This document shows, piece after piece, positions 36,517 through 44,766 of a DNA stretch of 48,103 nt (its first letter is position 1; every line of letters starts with the position of its first letter). This DNA comes from Clostridium sp. (GTDB taxonomy: Bacteria > Bacillota > Clostridia > Clostridiales > Clostridiaceae): assembly GCA_031292145.1 (NCBI GenBank), contig JARLHR010000147.1, positions 1 to 48,103 of the forward strand. The letters run 5' to 3'. A program made the position numbers and the translations under genes. The notes below the pieces were generated by a model, which saw nothing but the letters and a program-made list of their open reading frames with translations, was not told the origin of the DNA and made no database searches.

Positions 36517-37575
36517 ATGTCCAAAATCAATCTAAGGGCAATTGATTTCTTTTGTTCTATAGGCGGAATGACCTATGGTTTTAGGAAATCCGGCGTTGAT
36601 GTAATTGCCGGCATAGATATTGACCCATCCTGTAAAGAAACTTATGAATTCAATAATCCAGACTCAAAATTTATTACTGCAGATATAGAGCAATATTCCA
36701 ATTCCCAACTTATAAAAGATACCCAAATTAAACGCAGTGATGATAATTTAATTTTTATTGGGTGTAGTCCATGTCAATATTGGTCCATAATGAATACTGA
36801 CAAAACAAAGTCTAGTGCTACAAAAAACCTTCTTTCTGAATTTCAAAAATATGTTGAATATTTTAAACCAGGTTATGTTGTGGTCGAAAATGTTCCAGGC
36901 ATAATGCGAAAAGCAGATAAAAGCAAACTAGATTATTTTATAAAATCATTGAGGGATAATCATTATACATTAGCTTATGGGATTCTCAATGCCAATAATT
37001 ACGGGGTACCACAAAATAGGAGAAGATTTGTATTAATTGCTTCACGAATAAGTAAAAACATATGTCTACCTTTAGGTAAGGAAGACAGTGCGCCTGTAGT
37101 AAAAGATTTTATTGGAGTTGCGAATGGCTTTAAAAAAATTGCTGCAGGATATAATGACGAATCTAATTTTTTACATAAGACAGCTAATTTGAGTGAATTA
37201 AATCTAAAAAGAATCCGACAAACTCGTCATGATGGTGGCAGTAGGTTAAATTGGAAAGACATGAAAGCTTTACAACTAAAATGTTATGTGGGGAAAGATG
37301 ATTCTTTCAATGATATATATGGCCGAATGTCATGGGATAAACCAGCACCTACAATTACGACTAAATTTCACAGTATCTCAAACGGAAGATTTGGACATCC
37401 AGAAGAAGATAGAGCGTTATCATTGAGAGAAGGAGCCACATTACAAACATTTCCGAAAGATTATGTTTTCAAAGATAAAAATATTGGGAAAGTTGCTAAA
37501 CATATTGGAAATGCAGTACCTCCTAATTTAGCATATCATATTGCAAAACAGATATTACGCTGTAATGGAAAATAA
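36517..37575 (+). CDS. drmMII: DrmMII, DNA (cytosine-5) methyltransferase of DISARM
   Basis: A 352-residue C5 methyltransferase. It shows AIDFFCSIGGMTYGF (SAM site), IGCSPCQYWSI (PCQ Cys), YVVVENVPGIM (ENV), VPQNRRRFVL, an HDGGSRLNWKD recognition region, and the terminal GATLQTFPKDYVF and HIGNAVPP. It methylates host DNA to mark self. It is closely similar to the 22753-23817 enzyme, including the region after PAPTITTKF, so the two may recognise the same or a related sequence. The last 11 bp overlap the OLD-like ATPase gene. Confidence 0.85.
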   Translation: MSKINLRAIDFFCSIGGMTYGFRKSGVDVIAGIDIDPSCKETYEFNNPDSKFITADIEQYSNSQLIKDTQIKRSDDNLIFIGCSPCQYWSIMNTDKTKSSATKNLLSEFQKYVEYFKPGYVVVENVPGIMRKADKSKLDYFIKSLRDNHYTLAYGILNANNYGVPQNRRRFVLIASRISKNICLPLGKEDSAPVVKDFIGVANGFKKIAAGYNDESNFLHKTANLSELNLKRIRQTRHDGGSRLNWKDMKALQLKCYVGKDDSFNDIYGRMSWDKPAPTITTKFHSISNGRFGHPEEDRALSLREGATLQTFPKDYVFKDKNIGKVAKHIGNAVPPNLAYHIAKQILRCNGK

Positions 37576-39361
37576 ACTATCTGAGCTCATAGAAACCATT
37601 AGGCGACAAAAAAATAATAATATATTCCCTAATTACATAGATTATATACAATTTCCATTTTTCCGGAATATAGAGTTAGATCAAAGAATTAATTTTGATT
37701 ATCCATTAACAATTTTTGTTGGTCCTAATGGGAGCGGGAAAAGCTCTACTTTACATGCACTGTACGGTTGTCCAGCATGGAAAACCCCATATGATTTTTG
37801 GTTTTCAACTGTAATTGATCCTGTCGAATATATCTCTGAAAGTAGAAAGATAAGACATTCTTTTTTTTATGGATATAGAAAAGATGGTACTGAATTACAA
37901 GTAATTAAAACGAGAATTAAAAAGCGGAATAATCCAGATTACTGGGAAACTAGCAGGCCATTATTAAGCTATGGCATGGACAAGTTACCTGAGGGCATAT
38001 CCAGAAATAGCCCAATAAATAAAAATGTCGTTTATTTGGATTTTCGTGCAGAATTAAGTGCTTTCGATAAATATTTTTATTTTGAAACTCCCCCTCCTAA
38101 TTTATCCTCTAAAACAAAACAAGATTATCTTAGAGTAAAATCCAAAACATTAAATAATATATTCAATGGAAAATATGATATTGTTTTGTCCAGTGGGCAA
38201 AAACCACAGAATGAAACAGTTATCCATTTATCATTTGATGAACTTAATGAAATATCAAAAATACTTGGAAAAATCTATCTTGAAGGAAAAGTAATTAGAC
38301 ATAGACTTTTCCATACTTGGGGATACTCAATTCTATTAAAAAATCAGTATTGTAAATATTCAGAAGCTTTTGCGGGTAGCGGAGAAATTTCTGTTGTAAG
38401 ATTAGTACAAAATATTTTAAGTGCCAAGGTAGGTTCATTGATACTTCTTGATGAGCCAGAGGTATCTCTGCACCCAGGCGCACAGAAACGGCTACAATTT
38501 TTTCTATTAGACCAAATAAAGAAAAAAAAACATCAAGTTATCATTTCAACACATTCAGCCTACTTAATTGAAGCACTTCCAAAGGAAGCAATTAAAGTAT
38601 TCTCTCAAAAATTGGATAATGGTAAATTTATTATTAAAGAAAATATTCTTCCTGAAGAAGCTTTTTATTTTATTGGTCAAGAAATCGATGAGAAAATCTC
38701 AATTATAGTTGAAGATGCCTTAGCTAAGAAATTATTAAATAAAGTGTTAGAAGAATTAGGTTCAGAAGTTATCAATATGTTTAAAATATTGTTTCTTCCA
38801 GGAGGGGCAGGAACTATCAATAAACATTATATCCCCATCTATAATAATGCAAATATTCAAAGATCATTTTTCGTTTTTGATGGTGATCAGAAACTTGTTG
38901 ATAATTTATTTGATTGTCAAAATTTGCAAGAAAGAGACAAAACAATACTGTTCTTGAAACAAGTAATTCTAAATCAAACAAATTGTGATATTCCTTTTTA
39001 CGTAGATGGTAATGTTGAAGGTGGAAATCAAGTTCAACGAATTAATATGATGATTAATTTCTTAAATTATTATAAAAAACATGTTTTTTATTTACCTCAA
39101 TTAAAGCCTGAAGATATCATATGGTCAAATGAGGTTATGGATCAATATTTGACGTCAGTTGGTTCTAGTTTGCAGAGTGCGGGAATAAATAATTTGCCAA
39201 ACTCAAAGCAAAAAATAAATGAAGTATCAAAAATAATTTTTGGGTCTATTAATCAGAATGCAACCGAGGATCTATTAATTACAGCTTGGCTTAAACGTAA
39301 AGAAAAAAATTATACCGATATCGTGGGAATAATTGATAACCTGAAATCATTAGGTCAATAG
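37565..39361 (+). CDS. OLD-like ATPase with TOPRIM-type C-terminus
   Basis: About 598 residues from the ATG at 37565, overlapping drmMII by 11 bp. ABC-type ATPase elements: Walker A LTIFVGPNGSGKSSTLHAL, a signature-like FAGSGEISVVRLV, Walker B LILLDEPEVSLHPGAQ and switch His in IISTHSAYLIEAL. The C-terminal ~220 residues begin SIIVEDALAKKLLNKVL, continue with ILFLPGGAGTINKHYI and FFVFDGDQKLVDN. The E...DxD layout is a TOPRIM-like nuclease site as in OLD-family proteins. It lies where class 2 DISARM often has drmC (a PLD nuclease), which is absent here, so it may replace DrmC as the nuclease. The 3' end overlaps vsr by 12 bp, on the opposite strand. Confidence 0.75.
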   Translation: MENKLSELIETIRRQKNNNIFPNYIDYIQFPFFRNIELDQRINFDYPLTIFVGPNGSGKSSTLHALYGCPAWKTPYDFWFSTVIDPVEYISESRKIRHSFFYGYRKDGTELQVIKTRIKKRNNPDYWETSRPLLSYGMDKLPEGISRNSPINKNVVYLDFRAELSAFDKYFYFETPPPNLSSKTKQDYLRVKSKTLNNIFNGKYDIVLSSGQKPQNETVIHLSFDELNEISKILGKIYLEGKVIRHRLFHTWGYSILLKNQYCKYSEAFAGSGEISVVRLVQNILSAKVGSLILLDEPEVSLHPGAQKRLQFFLLDQIKKKKHQVIISTHSAYLIEALPKEAIKVFSQKLDNGKFIIKENILPEEAFYFIGQEIDEKISIIVEDALAKKLLNKVLEELGSEVINMFKILFLPGGAGTINKHYIPIYNNANIQRSFFVFDGDQKLVDNLFDCQNLQERDKTILFLKQVILNQTNCDIPFYVDGNVEGGNQVQRINMMINFLNYYKKHVFYLPQLKPEDIIWSNEVMDQYLTSVGSSLQSAGINNLPNSKQKINEVSKIIFGSINQNATEDLLITAWLKRKEKNYTDIVGIIDNLKSLGQ

Positions 39362-39766
39362 ACTTAATTTTAATTTTCTAAAAGTATTTTCTTTTTTCCT
39401 TTTTCTTAATTGACACCCCCAAATGGTTATTACCTTCCACCCAGCTTTAATCAAATAAGCTTTGTTTTTTCTATCTTTTTTTATATTTATACCAATTTTT
39501 TCTAACCACCACTTTGTTCTGGTCTTAGGAATTATGGAATATTTGCATTTATTGTGTCCATGCCAGAAACAGCCATTAATAAAAATAACTGCTTTATATT
39601 TAGGTAATACAATATCCGGTTTACCTGGTAACGAATTTACATAAAGTCTATACCTAAATCCTTCTGAAAAGAGATATTTCCTAACAAGAATCTCAGGTTT
39701 GGTATTTTTACTCCTTACCATACTCATATTATAACTTCTTGTTTCGGGTGAATGTACATCTGTCAT
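39350..39766 (-). CDS. vsr: Very short patch repair endonuclease
   Basis: A 138-residue Vsr protein. Typical motifs: ETRSYNMSMVRSKNTKPEILVRKYLF (pieces: SYNMSMVRSKNTKPEI), then LPGKPDIVLPKYKAVIFINGCFWHGH with the catalytic Asp and the FWHGH metal-binding His pair, and a C-terminal TRTKWWLEKI segment. Vsr nicks T:G mismatches formed when 5-methylcytosine deaminates, protecting methylated sites. Its presence beside drmMII (and a second methyltransferase in the element) is logical. It is convergent with the OLD-like gene, with a 12-bp overlap, so antisense effects are possible. Confidence 0.9.
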   Translation of the reverse strand: MTDVHSPETRSYNMSMVRSKNTKPEILVRKYLFSEGFRYRLYVNSLPGKPDIVLPKYKAVIFINGCFWHGHNKCKYSIIPKTRTKWWLEKIGINIKKDRKNKAYLIKAGWKVITIWGCQLRKRKKENTFRKLKLSLLT

Positions 39767-40013
39767 TTTATATAAAATAAAATTATACTAAAATATAATA
39801 AATTAACACGTACTCAAAAATAATCTCTTTTGGGATAAAATATTTTAGGTTATTCTAATTTTAACAATGAAACTAGTGAATTTATTTGCTTCAATGACCT
39901 TTCTGTTGATAAATTTATGATATTAATTATGACAATATTTAGGTAAATCTAATCAGTTATTGATTATTTTTTATGCAAAGGGTATAAGAATTAAAATATT
40001 CGGGAATTATGTT

Positions 40014-40289
40014 ATGAACATTCAAAAGATATTTGATGCTTTGGAAGAAGATGAAATGAATTCTGCTCTGGGGATTATCTGTGTTGAATTAGAAAATCAG
40101 GGGTATGCTATTACTATAGAGAACATAAAAGTAACAGCCGAAGAAATTTTTAACAATAAATACCCATCATTAGAAGAAGTTCCAGATTCTTTGAATATAA
40201 AACTTTCGAAAGGGAACTTTGAAGAACAAAAATTTGCAATTGATTTTGTTGATTATCATAAGGTTATTATTAAAAAATTTAAGAATTAG
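40014..40289 (+). CDS. Small acidic protein, 91 residues
   Basis: The product begins MNIQKIFDALEEDEMNSALG and ends KVIIKKFKN. It is acidic with a helix-rich composition. The ATG at 40014 is chosen; the frame is open upstream to 39960. No motif is recognised. It may be an antitoxin or regulator, but nothing in the sequence shows this. It stands alone between vsr and a 445-bp gap. Confidence 0.45.
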   Translation: MNIQKIFDALEEDEMNSALGIICVELENQGYAITIENIKVTAEEIFNNKYPSLEEVPDSLNIKLSKGNFEEQKFAIDFVDYHKVIIKKFKN

Positions 40290-40734
40290 GCTCACTAGCT
40301 CATATGCAAACATTACATTTTCCCCTGAGATTATTATTCTGATAATTAGTTGGATCTTCTTAGTCTAATAAAAACGCTAAGTTAATATTGCTTGGACTTA
40401 AGCTTATGATTGATCTAGGTACCGGGAAAAACCATACTAGCAGCCTGATGCTTCGTCTTCAAAGGACAATTGTCCCCCAATTTCTATTTCATTATTATGA
40501 ATAATTTCATCAAATTCGAAGTTTTTAAGCTAAAAATGAGATATCTAGTGTAATTACTCGACAAAAGAGGATCACTTCGTTGATTTTTAAGTAAAAGCTG
40601 AAGGTAAATTTGAATTTTTATGACATTTCTCGAGCTGTTTTTATATTTTTAAGACATTGGAATAGCAATTTGTTATTTTTTATGTTAAAAATGGAAGTGA
40701 ATTAGATTTTTTAGAGCAAATTGTAAGGTAAAGT
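40290..40734. other. Intergenic region
   Basis: About 445 bp with no supported ORF. It probably holds the promoter of the gene starting at 40735. No repeat or hairpin stood out. Confidence 0.45.
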
Positions 40735-42777
40735 TTGATTTTTATAGGTAATTCTTCCGAGTATACTGAAATCAATAATGTCTGGTCATTTCAAGATTAC
40801 AAAAATGAAAAAGATTTATTATCTAATTTCTTCGAAAATTTATGCAAAATTCTACATTTCTGGCCTGACATCAACCAATTAATTCTAGTTTGTATTCCTT
40901 CATACCCTCTTTCGAAAGAAGCTATTTCCAAATTTATAAGAAGTTATAAATATAAAGATAGGTTATTATATGCTCCGGAAGATCTCATAGATAAATTACC
41001 AGCCTTACTTCTAAATACAAAAATATTTACTGAAAAAGATTTGCATGATAACAAATTAAAAAATTTTATTAACGGGGACAAAGTTGTCACATATGCTAAG
41101 TATTTATCACGGAAGTTTATAAAAATTATACATAGTATTCAGCCCATAGAAATATATAGAGAATCATTTGCTAGTCTTGATGTTGATGATTCTTTATCGG
41201 GAAATATTTCAGATAATAATTTGTATATGGACTTTTTAATTGAGTATTCAATTGCATTAATGGTAGATGATCTCCGAAAAAGTTGGGGTAAAAACGATAA
41301 ATCGTATATGGATGCATGGTCTGCCTTGTTTCCTACCTCGCATCACCCCGTAGGTTTGTATAAAAGCATGATGCGGAATGTAATTTCTGCTGGGGGACCT
41401 AAATGGGATTTGCATGATATTTTGGATAAAGACTTAAATAATATTGTTGAATGTTTTGAGGATAAGGGTGAAAGATACCCAGCAGTTGTTGGAACTTTTT
41501 ATAAAGATGGTTCGAAAGTTTTTGACGGATTAAATAGAAAAATTAATTTAGTGGGCCCTGGTGAATATTTAATCAATCATATTGTTGCTGATCTTGAAAA
41601 TAAATACGGAATGTTTTATTCATATGACAGTCTCGGCGTTGGCAATCTTATTATTGAAAATAATGAAAAAGGAATGGTGATTTTTAATGCTGATAAATTG
41701 GACCAATCAAACTTTCAGAAAATCAAATCTGATCTAAATCTCAATAAACTCACAGAAAAATTCTACATCTTACATAGCTCTAAACCGCTATACTATTTAA
41801 GGGATCCATCATTTAAGATAATTATTCTACCGACCCATGAACATATCCTATATGTATTAGATCGATTAATTAAGTATATGAGCAATAAAATATTTGAACG
41901 AGAGGATTTTGATGCAATAAGGGTCTTGCTTTACCACGAACGAGTTTTATCTATTTTTAAGATGATCCCATCTCTTGAAGAGTTGGATAATGAACTTTTA
42001 GAATTAAAATCTGGTAAATACTTCAGCACGATAAATTTTAAGCACCGTGATTTTTGGTATGATTATTATTTGTATATAAAACAAAAATATCCTTCCGGGG
42101 AGGAAATAGTCTCTCCTACAAATAAAGTCATTCCTGCTCAATCCCAATTACAGGAAGGAGAAAAAACTCCGGCTACTGATGAGAAACGTAATGAGGATAA
42201 GGTTCTCGATAATTCAGAAACAGATGAGAAAGAACCGGAATCAAAAACTGTTTCTCATAATAATAAAAGTAACGAAGAGAATTCAGTGAACACAAGTCGT
42301 TCTGAGAAGAAACCCCGTGCAACAACAGAACGTAAAATCACTTTCACACTAGATAGTATACAAGGACAGTGGGATATTGAAGACTCAAATTCAGATGACA
42401 TTCTACATGCATCTTATCATAATTCACTCGGTATAATGTTTTTATTAATACTAAATAACTATCATTCTTTTCCCAACAAACCGATTTCTTCTAAAAATCT
42501 TTATTCATTAGCTAAGAAATGGCAGAAGAAAAATGATAGCTCCACAGAAACAACGAATTATCCAAATACGATTTCGGGATCAGTCCGACATGACTTCTCA
42601 GAAAACAAACTTCCTGGTTTGGAATTTATTAAAAAGCATATCTTCATAAAAAGTAAAAAATGTTATTTCAATGCTACCCCGGAGGACAGCAATTTTGAGC
42701 TCTCGATTGATGTAATTCCTCCACTCCCGGAAAATCCGGATACGAAAGACCTCAGATCTTGGGCAGCTCATTCATAG
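40735..42777 (+). CDS. Uncharacterised 680-residue protein
   Basis: A TTG start is used because an in-frame TAA lies 6 bp upstream and no ATG follows for over 150 codons; AAGGTAAAG is a plausible ribosome site. Residues 1-440 are globular and unrecognised (WSALFPTSHHPVGLYKSMM, YPAVVGTFYKDGSKVFDG). Residues about 450-530 form a charged, Ser/Glu/Lys-rich linker, and a basic RKITFTLDSIQGQWDI segment begins a C-terminal domain of about 140 residues. It may pair with the downstream gene at 42947, since three 21-bp spaced repeats lie between. It could be a replication or partition protein of the element, or a defence component. I do not recognise it. Confidence 0.5.
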   Translation: MIFIGNSSEYTEINNVWSFQDYKNEKDLLSNFFENLCKILHFWPDINQLILVCIPSYPLSKEAISKFIRSYKYKDRLLYAPEDLIDKLPALLLNTKIFTEKDLHDNKLKNFINGDKVVTYAKYLSRKFIKIIHSIQPIEIYRESFASLDVDDSLSGNISDNNLYMDFLIEYSIALMVDDLRKSWGKNDKSYMDAWSALFPTSHHPVGLYKSMMRNVISAGGPKWDLHDILDKDLNNIVECFEDKGERYPAVVGTFYKDGSKVFDGLNRKINLVGPGEYLINHIVADLENKYGMFYSYDSLGVGNLIIENNEKGMVIFNADKLDQSNFQKIKSDLNLNKLTEKFYILHSSKPLYYLRDPSFKIIILPTHEHILYVLDRLIKYMSNKIFEREDFDAIRVLLYHERVLSIFKMIPSLEELDNELLELKSGKYFSTINFKHRDFWYDYYLYIKQKYPSGEEIVSPTNKVIPAQSQLQEGEKTPATDEKRNEDKVLDNSETDEKEPESKTVSHNNKSNEENSVNTSRSEKKPRATTERKITFTLDSIQGQWDIEDSNSDDILHASYHNSLGIMFLLILNNYHSFPNKPISSKNLYSLAKKWQKKNDSSTETTNYPNTISGSVRHDFSENKLPGLEFIKKHIFIKSKKCYFNATPEDSNFELSIDVIPPLPENPDTKDLRSWAAHS

Positions 42778-42795
42778 ACCAAGAACATTCTCACC

Positions 42796-42847
42796 TTTTC
42801 TGTAAATTTTTTTTCATTTTCTGTAATTATTCTTCGTTTTTCTGTAA
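42796..42847. repeat. Three direct repeats at 21-bp spacing
   Basis: TTTTCTGTAA occurs at 42796-42805, 42817-42826 and 42838-42847, exactly 21 bp apart, so all three face the same side of the helix. The third copy continues into the palindrome TCTGTAAAAACAGA. It lies between two uncharacterised genes, which suggests an operator or a partition/replication site bound by one of them. Confidence 0.65.
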
Positions 42848-42946
42848 AAACAGATTTTTGCCAGATTTCCTTGAAATTACCTTTGTTGTATTAGTATTGA
42901 GAAATACTAAGAAATATTAATCATCAATAATATAAAGGTTAAAATA

Positions 42947-43792
42947 ATGGGAAAACAAAAGCCTGAGGAGGCTAAACCTACCGATTCTACTAAGAAGGGT
43001 GAGAAACCTGAGCCCGCTAAGGACGAAAATCCCGGAAAGGCTCCAGACCCAGATCCAGGGAACAAGGATACCGGGGATACTAATAAGGACAAGAATCCGA
43101 TAAATTCTCCTGACGACATTAGTGCTAAGGAGATATTTGATCGCATGGCCAGAATATCAGATGAAACTAAAAATAAATATTCTGCGCTTGTAGATGCAAA
43201 AGTCAGGTTGGTTTTTATAGAAGAAGCACATGCCGGGGTTCAAGATTTAGTAAAACCCCAGAAACGTCTTGATAGACGATTAGGAGCTCCAAAGAAAATT
43301 GAAGATTCTGATGAACGTAATCTTCGTATAACTCAGAAAGGTTCACTTGGTGTGGACGTGAGGCTTGCGAGAGAAAAAGTTGATCTTCTACAGGAAGAGT
43401 TCAATAGACTTTGCGGAGGAGAAAAAACAGCATTTAAGTATATGACCCTGCAAATCAATGCTGATTCCAATAATTATGTAAGAAAAAACAAATCTTTCTT
43501 GCTGAATAAGGCTAAAAAATTGCTTGAAGCTTCTTTATTAGCACATGGAGCCATGCTTCTGGAACTTCGCAGAAAGGCTAAGGATGACTCTGAAGAAGGC
43601 ATTAGCCTATTCAATTCTTCACTTCGTGAACTATTATATATAGTTGATAAAGAAGGCGCAATCACATGTAGTGGGACAGCCAGTAAGGCTAAAATTTATC
43701 CCGCCGTCCGTAAGGCATTAAAAGAGTGGAATGGACGCAGTAGAACAATTCCTGACCTTGTCTGGCCACCGGACAAAAACCAAGCACAATAA
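42947..43792 (+). CDS. Uncharacterised protein with disordered Pro/Lys-rich N-terminus
   Basis: A 281-residue protein. Residues 1-60 are Pro, Lys, Glu and Asp-rich, with DPDPGNKDTGDTNKDKNP, and are likely disordered. Residues about 60-281 are predicted helical (FDRMARISDETKNKYSALVD, VDVRLAREKVDLLQEEFNRL, FLLNKAKKLLEASLLAHGAML) and rich in coiled-coil heptads, ending LVWPPDKNQAQ. The ATG at 42947 follows the repeat block by 99 bp. No enzymatic motif is seen. It may be regulated by or be the binding partner of the repeats. A helical adaptor or structural protein is plausible. Confidence 0.5.
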   Translation: MGKQKPEEAKPTDSTKKGEKPEPAKDENPGKAPDPDPGNKDTGDTNKDKNPINSPDDISAKEIFDRMARISDETKNKYSALVDAKVRLVFIEEAHAGVQDLVKPQKRLDRRLGAPKKIEDSDERNLRITQKGSLGVDVRLAREKVDLLQEEFNRLCGGEKTAFKYMTLQINADSNNYVRKNKSFLLNKAKKLLEASLLAHGAMLLELRRKAKDDSEEGISLFNSSLRELLYIVDKEGAITCSGTASKAKIYPAVRKALKEWNGRSRTIPDLVWPPDKNQAQ

Positions 43793-43802
43793 ATAAATAA
43801 TG

Positions 43803-43840
43803 CCTGCAGAGATCTGTTAGGTCCTGCAGGACACTTTTTT
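43803..43840 (+). terminator. Hairpin with T-run after the uncharacterised gene
   Basis: CCTGCAG (43803-43809) and CTGCAGG (43824-43830) form a 7-bp stem with a 14-nt loop. ACAC and TTTTTT follow. It is 11 bp after the stop codon at 43792, fitting a rho-independent terminator. The same stem also stands before the next cassette's AGGAAATTATTAATG leader. Confidence 0.6.
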
Positions 43841-43862
43841 AATTTAAAATAGGAAATTATTA

Positions 43863-44083
43863 ATGAAATATAATGGCTCTATAATTAGTTATGACAAAAA
43901 AGGGGGGGGTATGATTTACGGTCAAACGGTTCAATTTTTCATTCAGATTGGTGCAATACTTTGCATGTGAAGCAAAATGATGTTGCAGAATTGCCGATTG
44001 GCTTAATCCCTTACAATATAATATTCTCATTCACGGATGTAGATCTGGACCTTAGGGTATTATCTCCCAAATCGCACTTATGA
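43863..44083 (+). pseudogene. Small gene with a frame break at an A6G8 homopolymer
   Basis: The ATG at 43863 has an AGGAAATT ribosome-type site. Frame 1 reads MKYNGSIISYDKKGGG and then stops at 43970. A -1 shift at A6G8 (43896-43909) joins it to a continuous frame ending at 44081-44083: YDLRSNGSIFHSDWCNTLHV, then VAELPIGLIPYNIIFSFTDV and LRVLSPKSHL. The combined product is about 72 residues. The shift may be a mutation, a phase-variable tract, a programmed slip (G-GGG-GGT) or a sequencing error. The gene belongs to the cassette array. Confidence 0.5.
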
Positions 44084-44139
44084 AATTACTTACAAGTGAC
44101 ATGAAAAATACTAATGCACAATATTTTAATTAACGTTTA

Positions 44140-44155
44140 TGGGGCATTAGCCCCA
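44140..44155 (+). promoter_or_regulatory. Leader hairpin of the zinc-ribbon cassette
   Basis: TGGGGC-ATTA-GCCCCA, a perfect 6-bp stem 34 nt before the ATG at 44190. An AAAAGGAAATAACT ribosome-site region follows. The same architecture (GC-rich hairpin, AT spacer, AAAAGGA, ATG) precedes the genes at 44767 and 45458. Confidence 0.55.
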
Positions 44156-44189
44156 CAATTTTAAATCACTTAAATAAAAGGAAATAACT

Positions 44190-44633
44190 ATGAGTAAAAT
44201 AAAAATTTGTAATGGTTGTCATGAAATATTCAAGAATGCATCCCTTAAAGAATTTGATCTGTGCCCTGAATGTAAAAAAGGAGAAATTATATTCTTTGAA
44301 GAGGATGAAATTTCCAAAATATACCAGGATGAAGAAAAGATTGATGATTTCAAGGCGTCATTAGTGGAATATGGGTCTCCTGATAGTCAAAGGGAACTTG
44401 ATCTGAGTTGTACTTTTGAAGATAAAACTGAAGCAGAAAATTGCTGTATTGAGATAGAAAATAAAAGTCCATTTTGTTACGTGACAGCTCATGTGGTAGC
44501 TGAGGGATGGAAAATACGGGGATCTGCAACAGTAAAGCTATGTGAAATAAACTCTACCATTGCAGAGGTTGAAAGCATTATTCAAAGATATCATACCTAT
44601 CAAGGTTTTGATTGGATTAGTGTACATTTCTGA
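44190..44633 (+). CDS. Zinc-ribbon protein with RraB-like C-terminus, cassette gene 1
   Basis: A 147-residue protein. The N-terminus carries CNGCHEIF and LCPECKKGEI, a zinc ribbon. The remainder (RELDLSCTFEDKTEAENCC, then VTAHVVAEGWKIRGSATVKL and ESIIQRYHTYQGFDWISVHF) resembles the RraB/ribonuclease E inhibitor-like alpha/beta fold, which is an uncertain call. It is preceded by a hairpin leader and an AAAAGGAAA ribosome site. The gene at 45458 is a clear paralogue of the same layout. Confidence 0.5.
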   Translation: MSKIKICNGCHEIFKNASLKEFDLCPECKKGEIIFFEEDEISKIYQDEEKIDDFKASLVEYGSPDSQRELDLSCTFEDKTEAENCCIEIENKSPFCYVTAHVVAEGWKIRGSATVKLCEINSTIAEVESIIQRYHTYQGFDWISVHF

Positions 44634-44700
44634 AACATTGATGAACACTTGTCGATTAATGCTGGGTGGAAAATTTCCCCTACTATATAAATCAACACTA

Positions 44701-44718
44701 GCTGGTCGAAAGACCAGC
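44701..44718 (+). promoter_or_regulatory. Leader hairpin with GAAA tetraloop
   Basis: GCTGGTC-GAAA-GACCAGC, a perfect 7-bp stem capped by a GNRA tetraloop, 48 nt before the ATG at 44767. It stands 67 nt after the previous stop codon, so it could be a 3' end signal or a 5' leader. Confidence 0.55.
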
Positions 44719-44766
44719 CTTAATTAAAATTATCAATAATTTTTAAAATAAAAAGGAAATAATAAA

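Noticed and set aside
26996-39361. DrmC (PLD nuclease) hidden in the DISARM operon
   Set aside because: No HxK...D-type PLD motif was found in the proteins of the operon; the OLD-like gene is the only nuclease candidate at that end.
39350-39766. Vsr as part of a separate restriction-modification system
   Set aside because: It is adjacent to DISARM drmMII, with no restriction endonuclease gene nearby.
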